The translations under genes were made by a program, and so were the position numbers. This document shows, piece after piece, positions 1 to 5,894 of a stretch of DNA of 33,376 nt; the stretch's first letter is position 1; the number at the start of each line of letters is the position of its first letter. The notes beneath the pieces are model-generated. The model was not told where the DNA came from and ran no database searches. It was given only the letters and a program-made list of their open reading frames with translations. The stretch is from Thermoplasmata archaeon (GTDB lineage Archaea; Thermoplasmatota; UBA186; UBA287). The stretch lies in NCBI GenBank assembly GCA_011620765.1, contig WOYO01000014.1, positions 1 to 33,376 on the forward strand, read 5' to 3'.

Positions 1-2
1 AG

Positions 3-443
3 GTAGAGAAGCAGAATGAGATGGTTGCCTATCTCATGATAGTGTATATAGCATTCTTTGTCTTCCTTGTCATAATCATGCTGATGGCGGAAACATTCTT
101 ACCTGCTATGGCCAGCATGACGCCAGGGGGTGCAAGCGTTGCAGGCACTCCTATTCAGGGATTGAATGTAAAACCTCTGGATCTGGATTTTTATAATAAC
201 GTATTTTATTGGGCTGTGATCATACAGGCAATAGGCGGAGGCATAATAGGAGGAGTTATGTACGATGCTTCTATGGTCAGCGGTATGAGGCATGCATTCA
301 TAATGTGCCTGGTTGCCTATCTATTTTTCAGGTTCCTGGTGTTTGGTGTTACAAACTTAATACCAGCGCTGCCGATGATGATCCTGCTGATCTTCACATT
401 TTTCATAGCGCTGTTTCCTTCAATGACCGAGACTAAAGCTTGA
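3..443 (+). CDS. Archaeal type II secretion F / TadC-like membrane protein, C-terminal part
   Basis: The reading frame is open to the left edge of the window, so only the C-terminal ~146 residues are visible and the true start lies outside. The visible part has a charged segment (VEKQNEM), a long hydrophobic helix, a polar extracytoplasmic-looking stretch of about 50 residues, then two or three more membrane helices around a G-rich turn (GGGIIGGVMYDASMVSG). This layout, with the small-residue loop followed by a GMRHAFI-like segment, matches the C-terminal end of archaeal GspF/TadC/FlaJ platform proteins, which anchor type IV pilus or archaellum assembly in the membrane. It converges with the DUF362 gene and overlaps it by 11 nt. 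Membrane topology is clear; which filament system it serves cannot be told from this fragment. Confidence 0.72.
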   Translation, partial: VEKQNEMVAYLMIVYIAFFVFLVIIMLMAETFLPAMASMTPGGASVAGTPIQGLNVKPLDLDFYNNVFYWAVIIQAIGGGIIGGVMYDASMVSGMRHAFIMCLVAYLFFRFLVFGVTNLIPALPMMILLIFTFFIALFPSMTETKA

Positions 444-1458
444 TGAGCTTGTAGTCTCTCTCACCAAGTCCTATCTCCTCACCATACTCAAGCTGTCTCT
501 CACCAGCCTTTAGAAACTCAGCTCCCTCTTCAACAGCGAGGTCCAGAGAGCACTGATCTATACTGACGGCATCCTTTGAAGCCAGTATGCCTATATCCGT
601 GACAGCGCTCCTTCCAGCCCATGGCGCGCAATCGCATCTCGGCGTTATGTCTCTCACTACGTTTACAAATCCCATGTGCTCACCAAAGTGCTTTTTTATG
701 GCATAGGCAAACTCTGCTATCCTCTCCTGAAGCTCAGTCTCATTTGCTGGCTCAACATCTATCGCATCATGCGGGCAGAAAGCAACGCATTCCCCGCACC
801 CTATGCATGTCGATAGGTCTATGCGTGCAACATCCTCTACTGTTATGGCACCACTGGGGCACCATTCTTCGCACACACCATCTGCTTCACATCTCTCTTC
901 GTTTACCCTGGGCTTTATCACCGCATGAAGCATCTGCTTACCGCTCCTGCTAGCCATACCCATGCCAATGTTTTTTATAGCTCCACCAAAGCCTGCGGAG
1001 TCATGCCCTTTGAAGTGGCTCAGCGCCAGCAGGGAATCGCAATGCTTGTATGCAAGACCTATCCTTGCTTTATCAAAGTGCTTTAGCCCGAGATCTATCT
1101 CAAAGTAGTCTCTACCACTTATTCCATCACCTATTATCACAGGCACACCCGTGGTTGCAAAAGAAAAACCATTCTTTATAGCGCACTCAATATGCTCTAT
1201 CGCATTCTGCCTTTTACCTCTGTATAGTGTATTGCAGTCAGTCAAAAAAGGAAGCCCTTTCTCTTTTGTTAAGAGAGAAAAAAATCCAGCTATTTCAGGA
1301 TTTATGTGGTTCAGATTTCCATATTCCCCAAAATGTATCTTTATGGCTATATTACCGAAAAGATTGTAATCAGCCATATTATAAAGCTTTTCAAGGTCAT
1401 CAAAGAGCTTTTCTTCAGCCCCCCTCTCTCGAAGATCAAGGAAAAATACTTCTGTCAT
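433..1458 (-). CDS. DUF362 family protein with 2x[4Fe-4S] ferredoxin domain
   Basis: The protein has 341 residues. The N-terminal ~180 residues are a DUF362 domain, with IKIHFGEYGN near residue 40 and a conserved SHFKGHDSAGFGGAIKNIGMG stretch. Two ferredoxin motifs follow near residues 190-230: CxxxGxCxxxCP (CEADGVCEEWCP) and CxxCxxCxxxCP (CIGCGECVAFCP). A C-terminal region (DCAPWAGRSAVTDIGILASKD) closes the DUF362 fold. The family is widespread in anaerobic archaea and bacteria and is assumed to transfer electrons, but no reaction has been assigned. It is probably cytoplasmic, since there is no signal peptide or membrane helix. The UPF0147 gene lies only 4 nt upstream in the same direction, so the two are probably cotranscribed. 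Confidence 0.88.
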   Translation of the reverse strand: MTEVFFLDLRERGAEEKLFDDLEKLYNMADYNLFGNIAIKIHFGEYGNLNHINPEIAGFFSLLTKEKGLPFLTDCNTLYRGKRQNAIEHIECAIKNGFSFATTGVPVIIGDGISGRDYFEIDLGLKHFDKARIGLAYKHCDSLLALSHFKGHDSAGFGGAIKNIGMGMASRSGKQMLHAVIKPRVNEERCEADGVCEEWCPSGAITVEDVARIDLSTCIGCGECVAFCPHDAIDVEPANETELQERIAEFAYAIKKHFGEHMGFVNVVRDITPRCDCAPWAGRSAVTDIGILASKDAVSIDQCSLDLAVEEGAEFLKAGERQLEYGEEIGLGERDYKLIKL

Positions 1459-1462
1459 ATGT

Positions 1463-1708
1463 CTACGCCAGGGCCTCTACAGCCCCAATTATGTTCCATA
1501 TCGCGGTTCTTGCGTGCATCGGAACGTTTGGATCGTTAGCCAGATTATCCAGGATCTCAAGGGCGTCAGCTTTCTTGAGGTCTATCGGCATGCTTTCATC
1601 CTGCAGGATCTTTCTTATCTCTTCTGCAGCTCTTTTCACATTTCTGGGCAAGGAATAATCCTGTACTATTGAATTTAGAAATGTCTCAAGTTCCATTACC
1701 GTTGTCAT
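1463..1708 (-). CDS. UPF0147 family protein
   Basis: A small all-helical protein of about 81 residues matching the archaeal UPF0147 family, with the characteristic LPRNVKRAAEEIRKIL and NDPNVPMHARTAIWNI stretches. The function of this family is unknown. The frame extends upstream to a GTG at 1717, but that GTG is itself part of a good Shine-Dalgarno sequence (AAGGTGAT), which sits about 5 nt before the ATG at 1708, so I chose the ATG. It lies just upstream of the DUF362 gene and is divergent from dihydroorotase. Confidence 0.85.
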   Translation of the reverse strand: MTTVMELETFLNSIVQDYSLPRNVKRAAEEIRKILQDESMPIDLKKADALEILDNLANDPNVPMHARTAIWNIIGAVEALA

Positions 1709-1775
1709 TATTATCACCTTTTAATGTAAGGGATTCGGAGTTGAAAAGGATTTCTATTGTAAGGCAAGTAACTAA

Positions 1776-1783
1776 CTATATTA
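1776..1783 (+). promoter_or_regulatory. TATA-like box of pyrC
   Basis: CTATATTA is centred about 25 nt upstream of the pyrC ATG at 1805. That spacing places the expected transcription start at or next to the start codon, suggesting a leaderless mRNA. No Shine-Dalgarno sequence precedes the ATG, which fits. Confidence 0.5.
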
Positions 1784-1804
1784 GGAAGCATATTTATTAT
1801 TTCT

Positions 1805-2974
1805 ATGGAGCTCAGAGGCATAGCTTTTGTGGACGGAGGCTTTGAGGACTGCAGAATAGTCATAGAGAATGGAAAAATAGAGAGAGTGGAGAAGAACACT
1901 GGAGAAAGGAATGTCAGAGGTTTTATTCTGCCTGCTGGCATCGATATCCATGTGCACTTCAGGGATCCTGGTTATGCACACAAGGAGGATTTTTACTCAG
2001 GTTCGGTGGCGGCAGCCTTCGGGGGGATATCCTGTGTGGGTGATATGCCAAACACAGAGCCGAGAGTAAAGAATAGGGAAGCGCTTGAGGAAAAAAAAGA
2101 AATAGCCAGAGCGAAGAGCGTGGTTGATTTTTTCTTATATGCGCAGGCAGGGAAGAGCTGTGATAAAAAGCTCAATGTTAAAGCATACAAGCTGTACACA
2201 TATGAGGATAACCCCATGGAGGCTAGCGGCATAGACAAAACCGTGAGCTTTCACTGTGAGAAAAAGGAGCTGTTTGATCATGATTTTGATAGACCGAAGG
2301 ATCTATCAGAGCATGCGAGATACAGAAATGAGAGAAGTGAGATTAAAGCTGTGGAGGAGGTAAATAACGTTAAAGTGAAGAAGCACTTCGCGCACATATC
2401 CTCCATGAACGCTCTCCGATTGGCTGCCGGCACAAAAGAGATCACCCCGCACCACATGCTTTTCAACTATGAGCACATAGACAAGAGGGATGCTCGATTC
2501 AAGGTTAACCCTCCCATAAGGAATAATGGCAGAGATCTTCTAAGAGCCTTTAATGAGGGCAGGTTTGATATCCTTGCAAGCGATCATGCGCCCCACACCA
2601 TAGAAGAGAAAGAGGTCTTTGAGGACGCGCCCTCTGGCATGCCCGGTGTTGAAACAATGTATCCCATAATGCTCTCCCTTGTGAAAAAAGGTGTTGTTGA
2701 TATGAGAACGCTTATCAGAGCGCTATGCGAGAGACCGGCAGAGCTCTCTGGCCTGAAGAAGGGCAGGATAAGAGAGGGTTATGATGCGGATATCATTCTT
2801 GTGGACATGAGCGAGGAGAGAATAATAAAGGAGGAAGAGTTGCACTCAAAGTGTGGATGGAGCGCTTTCAACGGGTTCAGCGCAATATTCCCATACGCTC
2901 TCTATCTAAGGGGAACCCAGATAACAGAGGGCAGTGAATTGCTCGTTCAGAGAGGCTATGGTGCTGAGGTGTGA
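1805..2974 (+). CDS. pyrC: Dihydroorotase (pyrimidine biosynthesis)
   Basis: Catalyses reversible cyclisation of carbamoyl-aspartate to dihydroorotate, the third step of UMP synthesis, in the cytoplasm. The 389-residue protein has the amidohydrolase metal motif HVHFRDPG (residues 49-56), the probable carboxylated lysine K129 in AYKLYTY, metal-ligand histidines near H150 (SFHCEK) and H197 (HFAHISS), and the catalytic aspartate D260 in ASDHAPHT. The C-terminus carries the usual amidohydrolase strand region (GYDADIILVDM). Length and motifs fit a type I dihydroorotase. The ATG at 1805 gives the natural N-terminus and follows a TATA-like box at leaderless spacing. It stands alone between the divergent UPF0147 gene and the eL41/tRNA-Trp unit. 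Confidence 0.93.
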   Translation: MELRGIAFVDGGFEDCRIVIENGKIERVEKNTGERNVRGFILPAGIDIHVHFRDPGYAHKEDFYSGSVAAAFGGISCVGDMPNTEPRVKNREALEEKKEIARAKSVVDFFLYAQAGKSCDKKLNVKAYKLYTYEDNPMEASGIDKTVSFHCEKKELFDHDFDRPKDLSEHARYRNERSEIKAVEEVNNVKVKKHFAHISSMNALRLAAGTKEITPHHMLFNYEHIDKRDARFKVNPPIRNNGRDLLRAFNEGRFDILASDHAPHTIEEKEVFEDAPSGMPGVETMYPIMLSLVKKGVVDMRTLIRALCERPAELSGLKKGRIREGYDADIILVDMSEERIIKEEELHSKCGWSAFNGFSAIFPYALYLRGTQITEGSELLVQRGYGAEV

Positions 2975-2986
2975 AGACAGAAAAGT

Positions 2987-3002
2987 AAATATTTGTATAT
3001 GT
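2987..3002 (+). promoter_or_regulatory. TATA-like box of the eL41 / tRNA-Trp unit
   Basis: AAATATTT (2987-2994) is centred about 27 nt before the ATG at 3018, so transcription would begin at the eL41 start codon. A second AT-rich word (GTATATGT) follows directly. It is the only promoter-like sequence between pyrC and tRNA-Trp. Confidence 0.5.
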
Positions 3003-3017
3003 GCATTGTAGCTTCGC

Positions 3018-3125
3018 ATGAAGAGAAGTTCTAGAGATTGGAAGAAGAGAGGAAGAATGCGCTGGAAGTGGAGAAAGAAACGTATGAGGAGAATGAAGAG
3101 AGCTCAGAAGCTGAGACAGAGATGA
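3018..3125 (+). CDS. rpl41e: Ribosomal protein eL41
   Basis: A 35-residue, extremely basic peptide too short for normal gene calling. Its core, MRWKWRKKRMRRMKRAQK, matches the eukaryotic/archaeal large-subunit protein eL41, which sits at the subunit interface of the ribosome. The upstream extension MKRSSRDWKKRGR resembles the longer archaeal form known from Thermococcales as I recall it, so I start at 3018; a TATA-like box at leaderless spacing supports this. A second in-frame ATG at 3057 would give the short 22-residue form. The TGA stop (3123-3125) is immediately followed by the first base of tRNA-Trp, so both must share a transcript. Most annotation pipelines would miss this gene. Confidence 0.85.
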   Translation: MKRSSRDWKKRGRMRWKWRKKRMRRMKRAQKLRQR

Positions 3126-3264
3126 GGGGGTATGGGGTAGTGGCATCCTAGCGGGCTCCAGTTAAGGGGATGATTTGAATAGGGTCTTCTGAGGCATGAT
3201 GAGTGACTGGAGCAATGACCCAAGGAGAGACCCGCGGATCTGGGTTCAAATCCCAGTACCCCCA
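3126..3264 (+). tRNA. tRNA-Trp (CCA) with BHB intron
   Basis: The acceptor stem is perfect over 7 bp (GGGGGTA 3126-3132 with TACCCCC 3257-3263), with discriminator A3264 and no encoded CCA. Anticodon stem GCGGG (3151-3155) pairs with CCCGC (3231-3235). The anticodon CCA is at 3158-3160. The T-arm is CTGGG-TTCAAAT-CCCAG. A 68-nt intron (3162-3229) lies after position 37. It is flanked by a bulge-helix-bulge: central helix CTCC (3156-3159) with GGAG (3224-3227), and 3-nt bulges AGT and AGA. This is the standard archaeal tRNA-Trp intron position. The D-stem has a weak T13/T22 pair. A T-run follows the gene. Confidence 0.95.
3162..3229 (+). ncRNA. Box C/D guide RNA inside the tRNA-Trp intron
   Basis: The intron carries a box C-like ATGATTT, D' CTGA (3189-3192), a perfect C' ATGATGA (3196-3202), and a degenerate D ATGA (3215-3218). 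The D' guide GGGTCT pairs with AGACCC at the intron/3'-exon junction, and the base five positions upstream of D' (G3184) faces C3231, tRNA position 39. The D guide CTGGAGC (3207-3213) pairs with GCTCCAG of the anticodon loop, and the fifth base (G3210) faces C3158, position 34. This matches the known archaeal pre-tRNA-Trp intron, which guides 2'-O-methylation at positions 34 and 39 of its own tRNA. The D box is weaker than consensus. Confidence 0.88.
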
Positions 3265-3270
3265 CTTTTT
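3265..3270 (+). terminator. T-run after tRNA-Trp
   Basis: CTTTTT follows the discriminator base of tRNA-Trp. Short T-runs are typical archaeal termination signals. No hairpin other than the tRNA itself precedes it. Confidence 0.4.
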
Positions 3271-3882
3271 GCTAATCTTATTTTACTCATCTGTTTCATC
3301 GTTCTATAATGTTATGCCCCAAAACTCAGATTTTAAGAGCGATTATCTATTATTTATCCCCTGAAGCTTCTGTTTTCTAACCTATCTGTGGGCATTGTCA
3401 CCAGAAAGGGAACTATGAGGCCCACGACGGTTAGGTCATGGCTCAGTTGGAGTATACCGCAATAGGTCATTGGTGCTTTAGCGTCTGTTGTTTCTATGTT
3501 GAGAAGACGTGGGTGGTTGCTTCAAAGTCTGCAGCAATCTAAAATAGGAGTTAAAGGAAGCACTGCTGGTTATGTCACATCATAGACAAATTTAAACTGG
3601 TCCAGCACATTATAACATAACGAAGAAGTGGTGTGCTTTCGGGAATAAAAAAGTTACATGTTTCAAATCAGGGATAATAGTTATGGCAGCAAACAACATT
3701 CCTGGAAGTAAATATTGAGAAAATAACCAAGCGATTAACGTATTAAACATGCCCGCACAATCGACAAAGCTCATGTGAAATCTAATACAATAAAACAGGA
3801 TGGAGCACCTCTTCAGCAAAGGAGTGCACACAAACATTTCAGGAAAAACCTTGAAAAAGAGCTGCAGACGATATAGCAAAGA
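3271..3882. other. Gene-poor intergenic region, possibly eroded sequence
   Basis: About 610 bases between tRNA-Trp and the HD-domain gene. I find no frame with a credible start, Shine-Dalgarno sequence and recognisable protein. On the plus strand one frame reads through roughly 60 codons around 3480-3585 after an in-frame stop, and shorter open stretches occur in 3640-3880. These look more like decayed coding sequence than intact small genes. No inverted terminal repeats, tRNA-like fold or CRISPR-like repeat is visible. It is the longest gene-free stretch outside the island in an otherwise very compact window. Confidence 0.5.
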
Positions 3883-4410
3883 TCATTTTATGAGATCATC
3901 TATATTCATTCCGCACATGCTGCTCAGCTCTTCGTGCAGCGCTCTAACCCTTTCAGCGGTTTTTGTGAGATTTTTTCTTCTGAGCGCTTCTATCTCCCTC
4001 TCAACGCTCTGCCTTCTGGTTGTTGCTATGAGATTATCTGCATGGCAGACTATCTTTTCCTCTATCGTTTCAGGCATATAGTTTCCTTCAGGGAGCCCCA
4101 GAGCCTTTGCATCCTCTCTATCCAGCCCCCCACCTATGTGCCTTTCGATTATGCGGATTATTCTTTCATCTATTCCCAGCGCTCTTGCTATCTGTGCTCC
4201 AGCGATAGCGTGTTTTATTCCATTTGTTCTGCACCTGCCTATATCGTGGAGCATAGCCCCCCTCAAAACAAGATCCAGATCTACGCTATAGCCTCTCTCT
4301 ATGAGCTTCTTTGCTATTATCTCTGCAACATCTCTAACAGCCCTGCAGTGCTCTATAACAATATCTGCACATCCCGCCTTCCTTAGTATATCCTCATCCA
4401 CACAGCTCAT
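3883..4410 (-). CDS. HD/HDIG-domain phosphohydrolase family protein
   Basis: The 175-residue protein has the HD superfamily signature: H21 (EHCRAV), the doublet H55-D56 in MLHDIGR, H67, H91 (ERHIGGG), and a late aspartate near 124 (CHADNLI). It resembles the archaeal TIGR00295-type HDIG proteins, assumed to be metal-dependent phosphohydrolases; the substrate is unknown. The C-terminal ~45 residues are charged and helical. It is cytoplasmic by composition. It is the last gene of a minus-strand run: the stop of the 370-residue coiled-coil gene is 33 nt upstream, so cotranscription is likely. Whether its activity is linked to the coiled-coil proteins cannot be said from sequence. Confidence 0.82.
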   Translation of the reverse strand: MSCVDEDILRKAGCADIVIEHCRAVRDVAEIIAKKLIERGYSVDLDLVLRGAMLHDIGRCRTNGIKHAIAGAQIARALGIDERIIRIIERHIGGGLDREDAKALGLPEGNYMPETIEEKIVCHADNLIATTRRQSVEREIEALRRKNLTKTAERVRALHEELSSMCGMNIDDLIK

Positions 4411-4443
4411 CGCATTGAGAGCTCTTATTTCTTGCTTTGAGAG

Positions 4444-5556
4444 CTATTTTATGAGAACTCCTCCCCTTGATTTTTTGAAGAAGTCTATCACACTCTCATA
4501 CTCTTCTATCTTCTTTCTGAGCATTGCATTTTCTTCAAGCAGGTTATTGGCTTTTTGCTTTAGAGATGTGTTGTCATTGGTAAGATCTTTCACGTTTTCA
4601 GAGAGCTTTGTTACATTCTCATCCTTCATCTTTGATTCTTCCTTCAGCTTCTCTATCTCTGCCTCCATCCCTGCAAGGAGCTCTTCTTTGAGCTCGCTCT
4701 TTCTTTTGTTAAGGAGACCATTCAGCGCATTTATCTCCTCCTGCGAAGTTAAGTTCTCCAGCCTCAGCTTCTGAACTTCTGTCTCTTTCTCGCTCATTTT
4801 TTTCTGCAGTTCTGCTAGCGTCTTTGATAACCCTGTGTTTTTCGCTTTCAGAGTTTCGTCAGCTCTCTGAGCTCTCAAAAGTTCCTCATCCTTCATATCG
4901 AGCTCTTCAGCTATCCTGTTCTTTTCTTCCTCCAGAGAGCTTTTAACCTTTTGCAGCTCCTCAAGCTCCTTTTTTGATTTATCAAAAGATTCTTTTATGG
5001 CGGAGAGCTGTTTATTTAGCTCATCTATTGCCTCTTTTTTCTCAGAGATCTCTTTTTTCAGGGGCTCAATCTCGCTCGATAATGAAGCTATCGCTCTATC
5101 TCTTTCCTGCATCGCCAGCTCAAGCTCTTCAACCCTCTTGCTCAGAGATCCTAGTTCCTGCTCTTTTCCCTCCAGAGAATTTCGTGTTTCTTCCAGCTCT
5201 CTCTCAAGCAGAGATACTCTATTGCTCTTCTCCTCCAGTTCTGCAAGAGCCTTATCCCTCTCTTCCTCTACGCTTCTGAGTCTCATCTCTAAATCCGGGA
5301 GCCTATTCTCATAATCAGCTACTTTTTTACGCGCGTTCTCGAGATCAAACAGAGATCTATTCCTTTCCTCAGATGCCTGAGATAGTTGAGCTTTAATTCT
5401 TTCTAACTCATTGTTTATAGCAATAATCCTCTCTTTTAGCAGCGAGTTTTCCTTGGTTGATCCTTCTAGCTCTCTTCTGAGCTCTCTATTTTCTTCTGCC
5501 AGTCTGTTGAGTTTTTCTCCAAGCTGCTGGAGTTTTATTGCGGGGTCACCGAGCAT
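4444..5556 (-). CDS. Long coiled-coil protein (370 aa)
   Basis: I do not recognise a named family. Almost the whole protein (about residues 8-360) is heptad-patterned coiled coil rich in E, K, L, R, S and N, with no Walker A, zinc motif, signal peptide or membrane helix. The N-terminus (IKLQQLGEKLNRLAEENRE) resembles the N-termini of the two coiled-coil proteins encoded just upstream, so the three are probably paralogous. The short tail, ESVIDFFKKSRGGVLIK, breaks the heptads and is basic/hydrophobic. It starts 14 nt after the stop of the 107-residue coiled-coil gene and is followed by the HD gene. Similarity to myosin or SMC arms in database searches would be compositional. Confidence 0.85.
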   Translation of the reverse strand: MLGDPAIKLQQLGEKLNRLAEENRELRRELEGSTKENSLLKERIIAINNELERIKAQLSQASEERNRSLFDLENARKKVADYENRLPDLEMRLRSVEEERDKALAELEEKSNRVSLLERELEETRNSLEGKEQELGSLSKRVEELELAMQERDRAIASLSSEIEPLKKEISEKKEAIDELNKQLSAIKESFDKSKKELEELQKVKSSLEEEKNRIAEELDMKDEELLRAQRADETLKAKNTGLSKTLAELQKKMSEKETEVQKLRLENLTSQEEINALNGLLNKRKSELKEELLAGMEAEIEKLKEESKMKDENVTKLSENVKDLTNDNTSLKQKANNLLEENAMLRKKIEEYESVIDFFKKSRGGVLIK

Positions 5557-5570
5557 TAACCTCCTCCAGC

Positions 5571-5894
5571 TTAGGGGCCGCTCTCCAATTGATCTACCTG
5601 ACCGCTGAGCTCCTCTATCTGAGATACGAGATCATTATAGCTCCTCTCCACTTCTTCGAGCCTGCTTCTGAGATTGTTATTTTCTCTTGTCAGATCCTCC
5701 GCTCTATTTTCCAGCTCTGTTTTTTCTCTATTCATCTCATCTCTCTCTGCGCTCATCTGCTGGAGATTAGAAGTGAGATCATAAACCTCATTCTCCTTTT
5801 CATTCAGCCTGCTGCGGAGCTCCTTATTCTCCTTTAAAACCTCCTCAAATCTCTCTCTGATCTTCTGTATCCTTTCACCTACATCACTCATCAT
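5571..5894 (-). CDS. Short coiled-coil protein (107 aa)
   Basis: Unrecognised family. The protein is one continuous predicted coiled coil, about 14 heptads, ending in a short non-helical tail (LESGP). Its N-terminal segment ERIQKIRERFEEVLKENKEL closely parallels residues near 50-70 of the 788-residue protein (ERLEKIRKKFEELVEENRLL). Its ATG overlaps the TGA of that upstream gene (ATGA, 5891-5894), indicating translational coupling and probably coordinated amounts of the two products. A second in-frame ATG follows directly. It may act as a small partner that pairs with the larger coils; that is inference only. Confidence 0.8.
   Translation of the reverse strand: MMSDVGERIQKIRERFEEVLKENKELRSRLNEKENEVYDLTSNLQQMSAERDEMNREKTELENRAEDLTRENNNLRSRLEEVERSYNDLVSQIEELSGQVDQLESGP

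Noticed and set aside
3610-3879. A possible 89-residue minus-strand protein in the gap before the HD gene.
   Set aside because: No Shine-Dalgarno or TATA at useful distance, no recognisable family, and it has no continuity with neighbours.
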